From: CAYPHJ01 sp964410485
GTDB lineage: Bacteria > Desulfobacterota > Binatia > UBA9968
Assembly: GCA_964410485.1 (NCBI GenBank)
Contig: CAYPHJ010000072.1
Span: 1-23,748, forward strand
Reading direction: 5' to 3'
DNA length: 23,748 bases
Part shown: piece by piece, positions 6,602 to 14,621 of the stretch
How the letters are laid out: every line of letters starts with the position of its first letter
Numbering within the stretch: position 1 is the stretch's first letter
The notes under the pieces: model-generated
What the model was told of the DNA's origin: nothing
The model's database searches: none
Seen by the model: the letters and a program-made list of their open reading frames with translations, nothing else
Translations under genes and position numbers: made by a program

Positions 6602-8118
6602 GAGTCCTGGGTGCTGGTTGCGGCGTCGTAGAGAGCTTTCCTGGCTCCCGCCTGCATGCGCAAGCTCACGACCATGACCAGCACCATAACGACAATAATT
6701 GCGAGGAACTGGGGCCGAAGCAGCATGGCGAAGCCATAGGTGTTGATCGATAGCCAGAGAAATTTCTCCACCACGTCTGCCAAGACTACGGCAATCAAAA
6801 TCGGCGGCCGGGGCCAGCCGTAACGCTTCATGAAAACACCGAGCGCGCCAAAGACGAGCACGAGAACGAGGTCCGGCATTGAGTACGTAGCCTGGTAGGC
6901 TGCCAGCGTGACGATTCCGATGACGATAGGAGCAAGGATATTCGGCGGCACAGCGGCGATTCGGGTCATCAGTGGCGCGGCGAACAGCATGATCGGAACG
7001 ACGATAACGTTGGCGATCACAATCGTATAGACGAGGCTGATTGTCAGGTCTAGGTGGCGCGTGAGCATGGCGGGACCCGGTTGAACACCGGATAAAATCA
7101 GAATGGCTAAAAGAATGGCCATGCCGCCGCTTCCGGGTATGCCGAACACCACCGTTGGAATCAGCGTGCCGCCATCCACGGCGTTGTTTGCAGAATCTGC
7201 GGCAATAACACCGCGGACGTCCCCCTTACCAAAAGTCTCACTTGCCCCCTTTTCAGTGTGTCGCGCCTGAGCATAGGCGATCCAGTGCGCGCCGGAGGCT
7301 CCGACTCCCGGCATCATCCCTACGAATGTGCCGATCAGTGAAGACCGCACCAAGAGCCACTTGTTATTGAGCGCTTCGCGCATGCCGCGGTAGACGTCCC
7401 GATGCGCTTCCTTGAGCATTGTCTCCAAACGCTGGCGCGCAATGGGAGTATTCGAGACGACCAGGTCAATGGCCTCGGGCAGCGCAAAAAGTCCGACGAC
7501 GATCGGCACTAGTGGCACCCCGTCCCAAAGATAATCGATGCCGAAGTTGACCCTGACCACGCCGCCGATGGGAGAAAAGCCGATCATGGCAATGGCAAGA
7601 CCAAAGGCGGCCGTAAGAACTCCTTTGACGAAAGCCCCCGCGCTTACCACAGCGACAGCCATTAGGCCGAGCAGGGAAAGCAAGAAAAACTCGGCAGAAC
7701 CGAATAGTTTTAGCAGCTCACGGGAGATCGGTAGGGCGAGAAGCAACGCCAAAGCGCCAATAATGCCGCCGACGAGAGTGCACATGTAGCTTGCGCCGAG
7801 CGCCACGCCGGCCAAGCCTTTCTGTGCCATCGGGTAGCCATCGAGAATGGTTGCTTGCGCGGAGCGCGAGCCGGGGATCCCCATCAGAATGGAAGGAACA
7901 GGCTCCGTGATGTCGCTAGCAGCGATAAAAAAGACAACTGCCGTGACAGTGATCCACGGATCCAGGTATCCGGCGAACCCCAACACAATGACGGCAATAG
8001 GAAGGTTTCCACCCGGCATGAGACCCGAAAGTAGCGAGATCGGCAGCATGACGAGCATCGCCAATAACGGTCCGGGCGAAAACAGCTTTTCCGCGGCGCT
8101 GATAGAGGCTTCTAACAT
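6598..8118 (-). CDS. tctA: Tripartite tricarboxylate transporter, large membrane subunit TctA
   Basis: The product has 506 residues, the normal TctA length, with about 12 membrane segments. Recognisable family features are the N-terminal SGLMPGGNLPIAVIVLGFAG, DITEPVPSILMGIPGSRSAQ, then SLIGTFVGMMPGVGASGAHW and the Gly-rich GTLIPTVVFGIPGSGGMAIL. It is the main carboxylate-translocating channel of a secondary, ion-driven transporter. The ATG at 8116-8118 starts MLEASISAAEKLFSPGP; a TTG two codons earlier is also in frame. No good ribosome site precedes it, and the spacer to tctC is filled with low-complexity repeats. The stop overlaps tctB. The substrate cannot be deduced; relatives carry citrate, tartrate, terephthalate and other dicarboxylates. 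Confidence 0.93.
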   Translation of the reverse strand: MLEASISAAEKLFSPGPLLAMLVMLPISLLSGLMPGGNLPIAVIVLGFAGYLDPWITVTAVVFFIAASDITEPVPSILMGIPGSRSAQATILDGYPMAQKGLAGVALGASYMCTLVGGIIGALALLLALPISRELLKLFGSAEFFLLSLLGLMAVAVVSAGAFVKGVLTAAFGLAIAMIGFSPIGGVVRVNFGIDYLWDGVPLVPIVVGLFALPEAIDLVVSNTPIARQRLETMLKEAHRDVYRGMREALNNKWLLVRSSLIGTFVGMMPGVGASGAHWIAYAQARHTEKGASETFGKGDVRGVIAADSANNAVDGGTLIPTVVFGIPGSGGMAILLAILILSGVQPGPAMLTRHLDLTISLVYTIVIANVIVVPIMLFAAPLMTRIAAVPPNILAPIVIGIVTLAAYQATYSMPDLVLVLVFGALGVFMKRYGWPRPPILIAVVLADVVEKFLWLSINTYGFAMLLRPQFLAIIVVMVLVMVVSLRMQAGARKALYDAATSTQDS

Positions 8119-8124
8119 ATACAA

Positions 8125-8342
8125 AACGACCGAGGACCGACGACCGATGACGGAAAACCGAAACAGGTTAAGGTTCAGGTTTAGGCTAAGTCAATTCCGA
8201 GTCGGGTTCTGGTGCGAGTTAACTCAACCTAATCCTAAAACGAAACAGGTTTAAGGCTAGGTTAAGGTTAAGACCAACCTCAAACTTCGGCTTCACTTTT
8301 TGTGGAACCTTAACCTCAACCTTGGCCTCAGCCTTTCCGTAC
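8125..8342. repeat. GGTTAAGG-type low-complexity repeat between tctC and tctA
   Basis: The spacer contains degenerate GGTTAAGG/GGTTTAGG/GGCTAGG units. Two direct long copies begin with GAAACAGGTT at 8160 and 8242, and reverse-complement units (CCTTAACCTCAACCTTGGCC) stand at about 8307-8330. A separate short run of GACCGA-like units lies at about 8128-8150. Opposed arms could form a long imperfect hairpin in the tct transcript. No gene is present. Confidence 0.7.
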
Positions 8343-9419
8343 TTATCCTTCACCAACCAGATCTATCAGCAGTTTTCGTCCGCCAGGTGATAGGGAATCG
8401 TAAGCCTTTATTGTGCGCGTGAAATCCTCGGCCGTGCCCAACCCGACCTCTAGACCGGCCACCTTGGCCGCTTCGAGAAAGGCGGGGTCGCGCGTCGTGG
8501 CCTCGAATGCTTTGCGCCAGGCATTGTACATATCTGCGGGCACTCCTGTCGGCATGATAAAGATTCTGCTCATTGTGGCGAATTCGATGGCAACGTCGAA
8601 TGTCTTGCGCTGCTCTTCGGTCGGTTTGAAAACGTCAAACAAATGGGGGACTTTGCTCACGCCGAGTTGTCCCAACCAGTCCTTTGAAGCTTCAGCTTCC
8701 CACCAGAAGAGCGGAGCGAGCATCTTCCTTCTTTTAACCCATTCAGGAAATAGCCGTGGCACATGCTCGTCCGTACAGCGATCGGTGGCGTCCAACTCGC
8801 CGCGGTCAAATGCCGCCATGATTTCAGAGGTTCCGCCGTAGCCGTATACCATTTTGACGGGTCCGCCCAGCGCTTCGACAAACTGCGGGCCAAGGCCAAA
8901 AGAAGCACCAGCCGCGGTGGCACCGCTCGTGAGAGGACGACCGAGCTTTTGAGCTTCAGCCCACGACGTTGCAATCCGCGGGTTGGCGCACCATAGCCGC
9001 GACACGCGTACGTAGCTTGGGCTTCCTATCACCCGAACCGTTCTCACATCGAAATCAGGGACTTTGATGCCGGCAAGTTGCCGCTGGACGAACCGAGGGT
9101 GCAGAACGCCAATCGTCAGCCCGTCGGGCTTGGCTTTCATCGTAGCTTGCAGTCCGCGAAGACCCCCTCCGCCCGGCATGTTTTGCACCATGATCTTCGG
9201 ATTTCCCGGAAGATGCTTTCCTGAGAACCGAGCGACCAGTCGTGCAACAACATCGTAGCCTCCGCCCGGAGCGAACCCTACCATGATGGTCACCGGTCTT
9301 GCCTCAAACCTTTTTGCCAAATCCGCCGCTTCCCCAGCGTGGCTTGAGCTGACCGAAGCCAGCAGGACTGTTGTGGAAATGCCGATAGTCCAGAGCAATA
9401 AAACCAACATGCTGTGCAT
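8343..9419 (-). CDS. tctC: Tripartite tricarboxylate transporter solute-binding protein, TctC/Bug family
   Basis: The product has 358 residues. A Sec signal (MLVLLLWTIGISTTVLLASV) ends near SSHAGEA. The family core follows: VTIMVGFAPGGGYDVVARLV, then PGNPKIMVQNMPGGGGLRG, the Gly-rich and Pro-rich loops that hold the carboxylate ligand in Bug proteins. The region GATAAGASFGLGPQFVEALG and a C-terminal segment on mature length also fit. It is the periplasmic receptor for the TctAB channel. The ATG (9417-9419) follows GGAGGG at ideal spacing. It is the first gene of the minus-strand set tctC-tctA-tctB, divergent from ktrB. A perfect inverted repeat CGCGT-GGT-ACGCG (9462-9474) lies just upstream and could be an operator. 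The ligand is unknown. Confidence 0.9.
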   Translation of the reverse strand: MHSMLVLLLWTIGISTTVLLASVSSSHAGEAADLAKRFEARPVTIMVGFAPGGGYDVVARLVARFSGKHLPGNPKIMVQNMPGGGGLRGLQATMKAKPDGLTIGVLHPRFVQRQLAGIKVPDFDVRTVRVIGSPSYVRVSRLWCANPRIATSWAEAQKLGRPLTSGATAAGASFGLGPQFVEALGGPVKMVYGYGGTSEIMAAFDRGELDATDRCTDEHVPRLFPEWVKRRKMLAPLFWWEAEASKDWLGQLGVSKVPHLFDVFKPTEEQRKTFDVAIEFATMSRIFIMPTGVPADMYNAWRKAFEATTRDPAFLEAAKVAGLEVGLGTAEDFTRTIKAYDSLSPGGRKLLIDLVGEG

Positions 9420-9582
9420 CCCTGCCCTCCTGTACGACTAATGATTCTGATGCGTTCTCGACGCGTGGTACGCGACCCGGTCGAAAGTCCTACTCTACGG
9501 AAAATCAGCGGGCAGAGTCAATGCAAGGGAGAAAATTACCCTTTGCACCGGGTGCTGTTCGATGGCATAACCACGGATATTT

Positions 9583-9688
9583 GCGCTCCGGGGAAGAGCG
9601 GGACCACTGTCACCGAGGCGTGCGGCCAATTCTGTTACCCGGGTAGGCTCGTGCCGGGTGGCTGTCACACCGCTCGAAGTAAGAGCGC
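9583..9688 (+). promoter_or_regulatory. Structured leader upstream of ktrB, possible RNA switch
   Basis: GCGCTC (9583-9588) pairs with GAGCGC (9683-9688), and GAGCGG (9596-9601) with CCGCTC (9670-9675). Between them is a symmetric 7 x 7 internal loop. Inside, CCAC (9604-9607) can pair with GTGG (9658-9661), or alternatively CCCGG (9638-9642) with CCGGG (9654-9658). The outer stem ends six bases before the ktrB ATG and covers the only purine-rich ribosome-site candidate (AAGAG, 9681-9685). I tried to match it to the c-di-AMP (ydaO) and cobalamin riboswitch consensus and could not do so convincingly. Confidence 0.35.
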
Positions 9689-9694
9689 GCCGCC

Positions 9695-11074
9695 ATGTCT
9701 GAAGCAAAGAATCGCCGACCGATCTCTCCTCCGCTTCTTTTAGCGGGAACGATGGTGTGCGCCATCGCTGTGGGGACACTTCTTCTGTGGCTTCCGGTTG
9801 CTCAGGAAGGTCCACCGATTACCTGGCTGCAGGCACTGTTTACGGCAACGTCGGCGGTGTGCGTCACCGGCCTAATTGTGGTGGATACCGGGACTCAGTT
9901 TAGTTTTTTCGGTGAGGTCGTTATTCTTATCCTGATCCAAATCGGGGGGCTGGGTCTCATGACTATCGGCACAACGGTTTTGCTCAGTCTTGGCGGGCAG
10001 CCCCGGTTGGCGGTTTTGCGCCACTGGCTCACTACGCTCGGCGGCCAACAGCAAACAATTCGTCCTCGGGATATTCTTTTGGTTGTGTTCTTGACGACCC
10101 TCATAGCCGAACTTATCGGCGCCGTTATACTTTTTCTCCCGATCTCACGCTCGTACCCAATGGAGGAAGCTCTATGGCTGGCGATTTTTCATAGCGTGTC
10201 AGCCTTTTGTAATGCAGGCTTTAGCCTTTGGCATGACTCTTTGAGCCGTTTCGCCGGCGATCCATTGGTTAATCTGACAGTCATATTTTTGATTGTACTT
10301 GGTGGAGTCGGCTTCGTTGTGCTGCTCGAATCCAAGAATTGGATCCTTTCGCGCGCCAAATCAGGCGCGATTCCCGCGAAGCTTTCTCTCCATTCCAAGA
10401 TCGTCTTGACCGGCACTGTCGTTGCGGTTCCTGCCGGCGCCGCCCTTTTCTTCGTTTTGGAAATCACGAATATCCTGGCGGACCGTCTGTGGACCGACAG
10501 GCTTTTAATTGCGTTGTTTCAATCGGTGACCGCCCGTACGGCCGGCTTCAATACCGTTGATATCGGCGCGCTTGCGAATCCAACGTTGCTTATACTCATC
10601 GCCTTGATGTTCGTTGGAGGTGGACCCGGATCGGCGGCGGGTGGCATCAAGTTAACAACGGCCGTCACGGTGGTTACGGTTGTCGTTCAACGCCTGCGCG
10701 GGTATCACGACATCCATCTCTTTGGGCGCAGCATCGGACAAGCAACGATTCAGCGTGCCTTTGTGTTGTGCGTGCTTGCAGCCGCAACCATTGCTGCGGC
10801 GATTTGTTTTATTGAGGTTGTGCACGGAAGGGTTCAACCCACAATCGAGATGCGTGGCGAGTTTCTGGCGGTGATTTTTGAGGTGGTTTCTGCATTTGGG
10901 ACCGTGGGACTCTCAATGGGCATCACGGGCAATTTAGAAGCGCTCGCGCAAGGGGCGATCATCCCGCTCATGTTCATCGGCCGGGTGGGGCCACTACTGC
11001 TGATGGATTTCTTTGCGCGCCTTCCACCCCCACCGCCCTTGCGCCACGTCAGCGAAGAGCTGATGATTGGCTAG
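9695..11074 (+). CDS. ktrB: Potassium uptake channel subunit, KtrB/TrkH family
   Basis: The product has 459 residues and forms the membrane pore for K+ uptake, with four pore loops. Each carries its selectivity-filter glycine: Gly59 (SAVCVTGLI), Gly175 (SAFCNAGFS), Gly284 (TARTAGFNT) and Gly405 (SAFGTVGLS). The third membrane repeat contains the Gly-rich GGGPGSAAGGIK (308-319), the gating-loop region of KtrB/TrkH. The length and the short N-terminus point to the KtrB rather than the longer TrkH type. The ATG at 9695 has only a weak ribosome site, which lies in a possible RNA stem. The RCK partner gene follows after 14 bases. Family assignment is firm. Confidence 0.94.
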   Translation: MSEAKNRRPISPPLLLAGTMVCAIAVGTLLLWLPVAQEGPPITWLQALFTATSAVCVTGLIVVDTGTQFSFFGEVVILILIQIGGLGLMTIGTTVLLSLGGQPRLAVLRHWLTTLGGQQQTIRPRDILLVVFLTTLIAELIGAVILFLPISRSYPMEEALWLAIFHSVSAFCNAGFSLWHDSLSRFAGDPLVNLTVIFLIVLGGVGFVVLLESKNWILSRAKSGAIPAKLSLHSKIVLTGTVVAVPAGAALFFVLEITNILADRLWTDRLLIALFQSVTARTAGFNTVDIGALANPTLLILIALMFVGGGPGSAAGGIKLTTAVTVVTVVVQRLRGYHDIHLFGRSIGQATIQRAFVLCVLAAATIAAAICFIEVVHGRVQPTIEMRGEFLAVIFEVVSAFGTVGLSMGITGNLEALAQGAIIPLMFIGRVGPLLLMDFFARLPPPPPLRHVSEELMIG

Positions 11075-11088
11075 CAGGAGGAAGTCTA

Positions 11089-11745
11089 ATGCGCCAGATC
11101 GCGGTGATTGGCTTGTCCGCTTTCGGAATGGCGCTCGTTGAAGCTCTGGCCAACGAGCGCTGCCATGTGCTGGCGGTGGATATAGACGAACACAGAGTCA
11201 ATGAAGTGCGCCAATTGGCCGACGAGGCCGTTATTGCCGACGCGCGGGATCGCCGAGCCCTGGAAGCTTTGCGCGTGCAGGATTGCCAGGCAGTCGTGCT
11301 ATCAGTCGGGGAACCCCTGGATGCGAGCCTGCTTGCCGCTATGCACCTGCGTGATCTCAAAGTGCCACATATCTATGCTAAAGCGGTGAGCGAGGATCAC
11401 AGGCGGTTATTGCTGAAGTTAGGCGTCGAGGATGCGATCTTCCCGGAGGCGGACATGGCACGGCGGATCGCCCGAACGCTGTCCAATCCAAGGGTGGTCG
11501 AGACTCTGACCCTGGGGCAAGATCTTTCCTTGATGGAACTGGCCCCGTCCAAAGAGTTTGTCGGCCGCTCCCTGGCTGAGGTCTCGGCCACGCTCAGGGA
11601 TCGGGTTTCGATCGTTGCCATCAGGGACATGCTGCGCGATGAGATGCGCTTCAATCCCAACCCCGATGCCCGGATATCGGAATCGGATGTTTTGGTTGTC
11701 ATCGGCAAAGATGAAGACGTGCGCCACTTTGCCGCGCGAATCTGA
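11089..11745 (+). CDS. ktrA: Potassium uptake regulatory subunit, KtrA/TrkA (RCK) family
   Basis: The product has 218 residues. The RCK_N Rossmann domain (about 1-120) starts MRQIAVIGLSAFG and ends its second strand with acidic residues (VLAVDID, 31-33), as needed to bind ATP/ADP or NAD(H). The usual GxGxxG is GLSAFG here, with Ser10 in place of the middle glycine. An RCK_C domain (about 140-218) ends DVLVVIGKDEDVRHF; in KtrA this domain can bind c-di-AMP. It forms a cytoplasmic ring that gates KtrB. AGGAGG precedes the ATG, and the spacing to ktrB shows an operon. A Ser at the middle glycine position is an atypical feature that may alter nucleotide preference. Confidence 0.93.
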   Translation: MRQIAVIGLSAFGMALVEALANERCHVLAVDIDEHRVNEVRQLADEAVIADARDRRALEALRVQDCQAVVLSVGEPLDASLLAAMHLRDLKVPHIYAKAVSEDHRRLLLKLGVEDAIFPEADMARRIARTLSNPRVVETLTLGQDLSLMELAPSKEFVGRSLAEVSATLRDRVSIVAIRDMLRDEMRFNPNPDARISESDVLVVIGKDEDVRHFAARI

Positions 11746-11803
11746 AGGTAAGGTGTTCAAGAGTCCAAGGGGACATTCGACCTCGAACTGAGACTTACAA
11801 GTC

Positions 11804-13060
11804 TCAAAACGGATAGCCCAATCCGACAAAGACGGCCGGGCCTTCCCTGCCGAATCCGGTGTCTATTCGCCCAACTATATTCGGTCGGATCACCGCCCTG
11901 AAACCCAGGCCGGGGTTGAACTGAACAGTGCGGGGATTGAACTTGTCGAGTCGTTCCGTGACCGCTCCCAGATCGATAAACGGGGCAAGCTCCCAGACGG
12001 CATCGACATTAAAAATTTCCCAACGAAACAAACGGATGCGCCCTTCGAGGTTCAAGAGTAGATAGCTGCTGTCGATAAAGCGGTTGCGGCCGTAACCTCT
12101 CAGCGTTGTCTCGCCACCCAGAATACTCCTTTCCAAAAACGGCACACCGCGACCGAGAGTCTGATTGTAGACCAGCCGGGCTACCGTGATGAAGCGTCCA
12201 TCGTCGAGCGGATAATAGCCTTTGATTTCCGTTTCGTAACGCCGATAGTGCTCGGCGCTGCCGAGCGCTTTGAAGCTGTTGTCGAGTGACACTCTTATAT
12301 ACAGTCCTTCTGTCGGGAAGTCCCGTGAATCCATTGTGCTGTATACTAGCCCGATTCTCTGGGCATGCGCCGTAAAACCGGTGATGCCGGGTACTTCGTC
12401 TTGACCAAAACGCTGCCGGATAAAGGGAAGTGTTCTTATGGCACCGCGTCGAATGTTCACGTGCCGGACGCGCTCGCCTAGAACCAGCTGCAGATGATCG
12501 GTAATGTTGTAGCCCACCGAAAAATTAAACCCGGTTTCCTGGTTAGCATAGTTAGACTCGTTTGCCGACGCGCTGTCGGACTGAAAACCGAAAAAACGCG
12601 CTGCTCCGTCCGTAAAATGGAAGACAAAGCCATTCAGTTCCAGTTTTCTGTCTAAAAAAGCGTTGTCCCGAAACATAAATTCATAAGCTTCGTTGACTCG
12701 CGTCGATTTGGCAAGGTAAATGTCCCAATTGCGATCGGGCGACGGGTGAAACGCGCCATAAACGCTTGTCGTGATCCCGAAATGCTCATTGCGGTTGATT
12801 TGTGGCGCCACCAGAGTGCTTACAGCATCTTCTTTGTCGTGGAGCAAAAAGGCCGTCAGGGCGCCGTACATGATTCCTTCTGTGGGGCTTGATGCGATCA
12901 CGGGCAGAGGAACAGTGACGACCTTGACCGGGTCGTCGAAGTTTTCGCCTGTTAATGGGTAGGGGAGCTTGGCACGAGGTACCATATAAGTGCACGAACT
13001 TGCGCACCACAAGACCAAAATTACAGCAATGATTACTCTGTAATTTACTTCTGATTGCAT
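11804..13060 (-). CDS. Omp85/BamA-type outer-membrane barrel (surface antigen D15 family), lipoprotein-like
   Basis: The product has 418 residues from the ATG at 13058-13060. A longer frame from 13144 would hide the signal. Residues 1-23 form a signal with a possible lipobox (WCASSC), so the N-terminus may be lipidated. After a linker, VVTVPLPVIASSPTEGIMYG opens a barrel of alternating strands. The Omp85 signature LRGYGRNRF occurs in the C-terminal third (ILGGETTLRGYGRNRFIDSS), and the protein ends in a strand with a terminal Phe (FVGLGYPF), the usual recognition signal for outer-membrane insertion. No POTRA domain precedes the barrel, so it is not BamA itself but a POTRA-less relative. What it moves or inserts is unknown. 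It is divergent from the MgtE-like gene and convergent with ktrA. Confidence 0.85.
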   Translation of the reverse strand: MQSEVNYRVIIAVILVLWCASSCTYMVPRAKLPYPLTGENFDDPVKVVTVPLPVIASSPTEGIMYGALTAFLLHDKEDAVSTLVAPQINRNEHFGITTSVYGAFHPSPDRNWDIYLAKSTRVNEAYEFMFRDNAFLDRKLELNGFVFHFTDGAARFFGFQSDSASANESNYANQETGFNFSVGYNITDHLQLVLGERVRHVNIRRGAIRTLPFIRQRFGQDEVPGITGFTAHAQRIGLVYSTMDSRDFPTEGLYIRVSLDNSFKALGSAEHYRRYETEIKGYYPLDDGRFITVARLVYNQTLGRGVPFLERSILGGETTLRGYGRNRFIDSSYLLLNLEGRIRLFRWEIFNVDAVWELAPFIDLGAVTERLDKFNPRTVQFNPGLGFRAVIRPNIVGRIDTGFGREGPAVFVGLGYPF

Positions 13061-13290
13061 CGTTTCACTCTGGAGAGGCCTTGTACAAATCGCCGTAAGC
13101 CGAGGGTTGAATGGTTGGAATAATTTGATGCGACAATCATACACACTCGCGACGCCGACGAAAAGCGGCGGCGTTCGAGTGATCGGTCCCGGGTGTCGCG
13201 TTGGGGAGGGGGAAACTTGTATGGATAATGGGGCCAGTGTCGATATGGACCGCCGGCATACTGTAGTGATCCAAACACGGAGGGCTGTTC

Positions 13291-14274
13291 ATGATTTCGA
13301 CTGAACCGGAATTGGCGCCAAATTTCGTCTCTGAAACTGCGTCCGAACATGTTCGCAAGCGTGTTCCCGTTGCCTCTCCGCATATGCGTGTCCGAGAGCT
13401 AAAACAAGCCCTTGAAACCGAGCGGTTCGACAGCGCGACGCATGTCGGAGTTTGTGACAACGGTAGACTGGTAGGAGTTCTCCGCATTGAGGATCTACTG
13501 AGCGCCGAAGCGGATACCCGGGTGGGTCAGATCATGGATGGCGATCCGCCCGCGGTCACACATGGGGTCGACCAGGAAAAAGCCGCCTGGAAAGCGGTCC
13601 AGCATGGCGAGAGCGCGCTCGCCGTGGTCGACAGCACCGGCCGCTTTATCGGTTTCATTCCGCCGGATCGGCTGTTAGCCGTCTTGTTACACGAGCATGA
13701 GGAAGATATGGCCCGGCTGAGCGGATTCCTCCGCGATACATCGATGGCCAGGATGGCCAGCGAAGAGGCGATCAGCAAGCGCTTTTGGCACCGTGTGCCG
13801 TGGCTCTTGCTGGGGTTAGCCGGGGCCCTTTTAGCGGCGGATATCATTGGTTTTTTTGAAAACCAGCTTCAGGCTAACATCATGATTGCATTTTTCATTC
13901 CGGGGATTGTTTATCTTGCGGATGCTGTTGGAACCCAAACCGAAGTTCTCGTGATTCGAGGGCTTTCGCTAGGGGTGCCAATCGGAAATCTCCTTCGACG
14001 TGAACTGGTGACGGGTGTGGTCATTGGTTTGGCGCTCGCGCTCGTGTTTTTGCCAATTGGCTTATGGCGGTGGGACTCAGCAGATATCGTGCTGGCGGTT
14101 GCACTCGCGATCTGTGCCAGCTGCGCGATGGCAAACGTAGTCGCGATGGCACTTCCATGGCTGCTTCACCGCGCTGGCATCGATCCGGCGTTCGGCAGCG
14201 GGCCACTTGCAACCGTAGTCCAGGATCTGCTTTCGGTTGTCATTTACCTTGGGATTGCAGCCGCAGTTGTCTGA
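13291..14274 (+). CDS. MgtE-like divalent cation transporter with CBS pair, short form
   Basis: The product has 327 residues. Residues about 25-145 are two CBS domains (MRVRELKQALETERFDSATH, then VGQIMDGDPPAVTHG and GESALAVVDSTGRFIGFIPP). Residues about 165-327 form five membrane segments of the MgtE/SLC41 domain. Family marks are AFFIPGIVYLADAVGTQTEV, where MgtE has a Gly-Asn-Ala-Gly-Thr-Gln loop, and the final FGSGPLATVVQDLLSVVIYL with the pore-lining Asp of MgtE. The N-terminal superhelical domain that makes MgtE about 450 residues long is missing, and the loop Asn is Asp. It probably carries Mg2+ or Co2+, gated by the CBS domains; the ion is inferred. GGAGGG precedes the ATG at good distance. 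A 90-codon frame overlapping the stop (14274-14546) looks spurious. Confidence 0.88.
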   Translation: MISTEPELAPNFVSETASEHVRKRVPVASPHMRVRELKQALETERFDSATHVGVCDNGRLVGVLRIEDLLSAEADTRVGQIMDGDPPAVTHGVDQEKAAWKAVQHGESALAVVDSTGRFIGFIPPDRLLAVLLHEHEEDMARLSGFLRDTSMARMASEEAISKRFWHRVPWLLLGLAGALLAADIIGFFENQLQANIMIAFFIPGIVYLADAVGTQTEVLVIRGLSLGVPIGNLLRRELVTGVVIGLALALVFLPIGLWRWDSADIVLAVALAICASCAMANVVAMALPWLLHRAGIDPAFGSGPLATVVQDLLSVVIYLGIAAAVV

Positions 14275-14563
14275 TGCCTCGCTCACAGGCCCCTGATACG
14301 CCGTCGTCGTTGACGTGCATCCGTGTCCTGGCATCAGAGATGGCGGCGGCAGACCGCAGACCGGACGGTCTTCCGCCGGAAGTTGGTCACGTTTCTTTTG
14401 TCTACCGTCTTTACTCCTCAGTCAGTCTTGTCCATCGGCATTATGCTCCAACCGTAAAAGCGCTGGCTGCCGGTTGCTTGCAGCTTTGCGACAGTGGGAA
14501 TGGGATTTTTGCATCAATGAGAAACTCGCGCCCGCACTGCACGTAAATCCAAATGGAACACCA
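14275..14563. other. Spacer upstream of the heat-shock operon
   Basis: About 290 bases without a recognised gene. It would have to contain the enhancer sites for the activator of the sigma-54 promoter that follows; a G/C-rich dyad-like stretch (about 14343-14382) is the only structured part noticed. No T-run terminator for the MgtE-like gene is visible. Confidence 0.4.
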
Positions 14564-14578
14564 TGGCACAAGGCTTGC
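14564..14578 (+). promoter_or_regulatory. Sigma-54 (RpoN) promoter for the Hsp20-Usp operon
   Basis: TGGCAC-AAGGC-TTGC agrees completely with the sigma-54 core consensus TGGCAC-N5-TTGC. The expected transcription start is near 14590. This gives a leader of about 30 bases with the ribosome site AAGGAGGG before the Hsp20 ATG at 14622. The strength of the match and its position make this the best promoter call in the window. Confidence 0.75.
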
Positions 14579-14621
14579 GGAAATCTTAAGCCGAAACCCA
14601 AACTAAAAGGAGGGCAGAACA

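Noticed and set aside
9601..9680. Cobalamin or ydaO riboswitch before ktrB
   Set aside because: Short words resemble parts of both consensus sequences (for example CCACTGTCACCG), but the order of conserved elements does not fit either one. Only a generic structured leader is reported.
14274..14546. 90-codon ORF overlapping the end of the MgtE-like gene
   Set aside because: No ribosome site, no recognised family, atypical composition, and it runs up to the sigma-54 promoter; it is most likely a chance frame.
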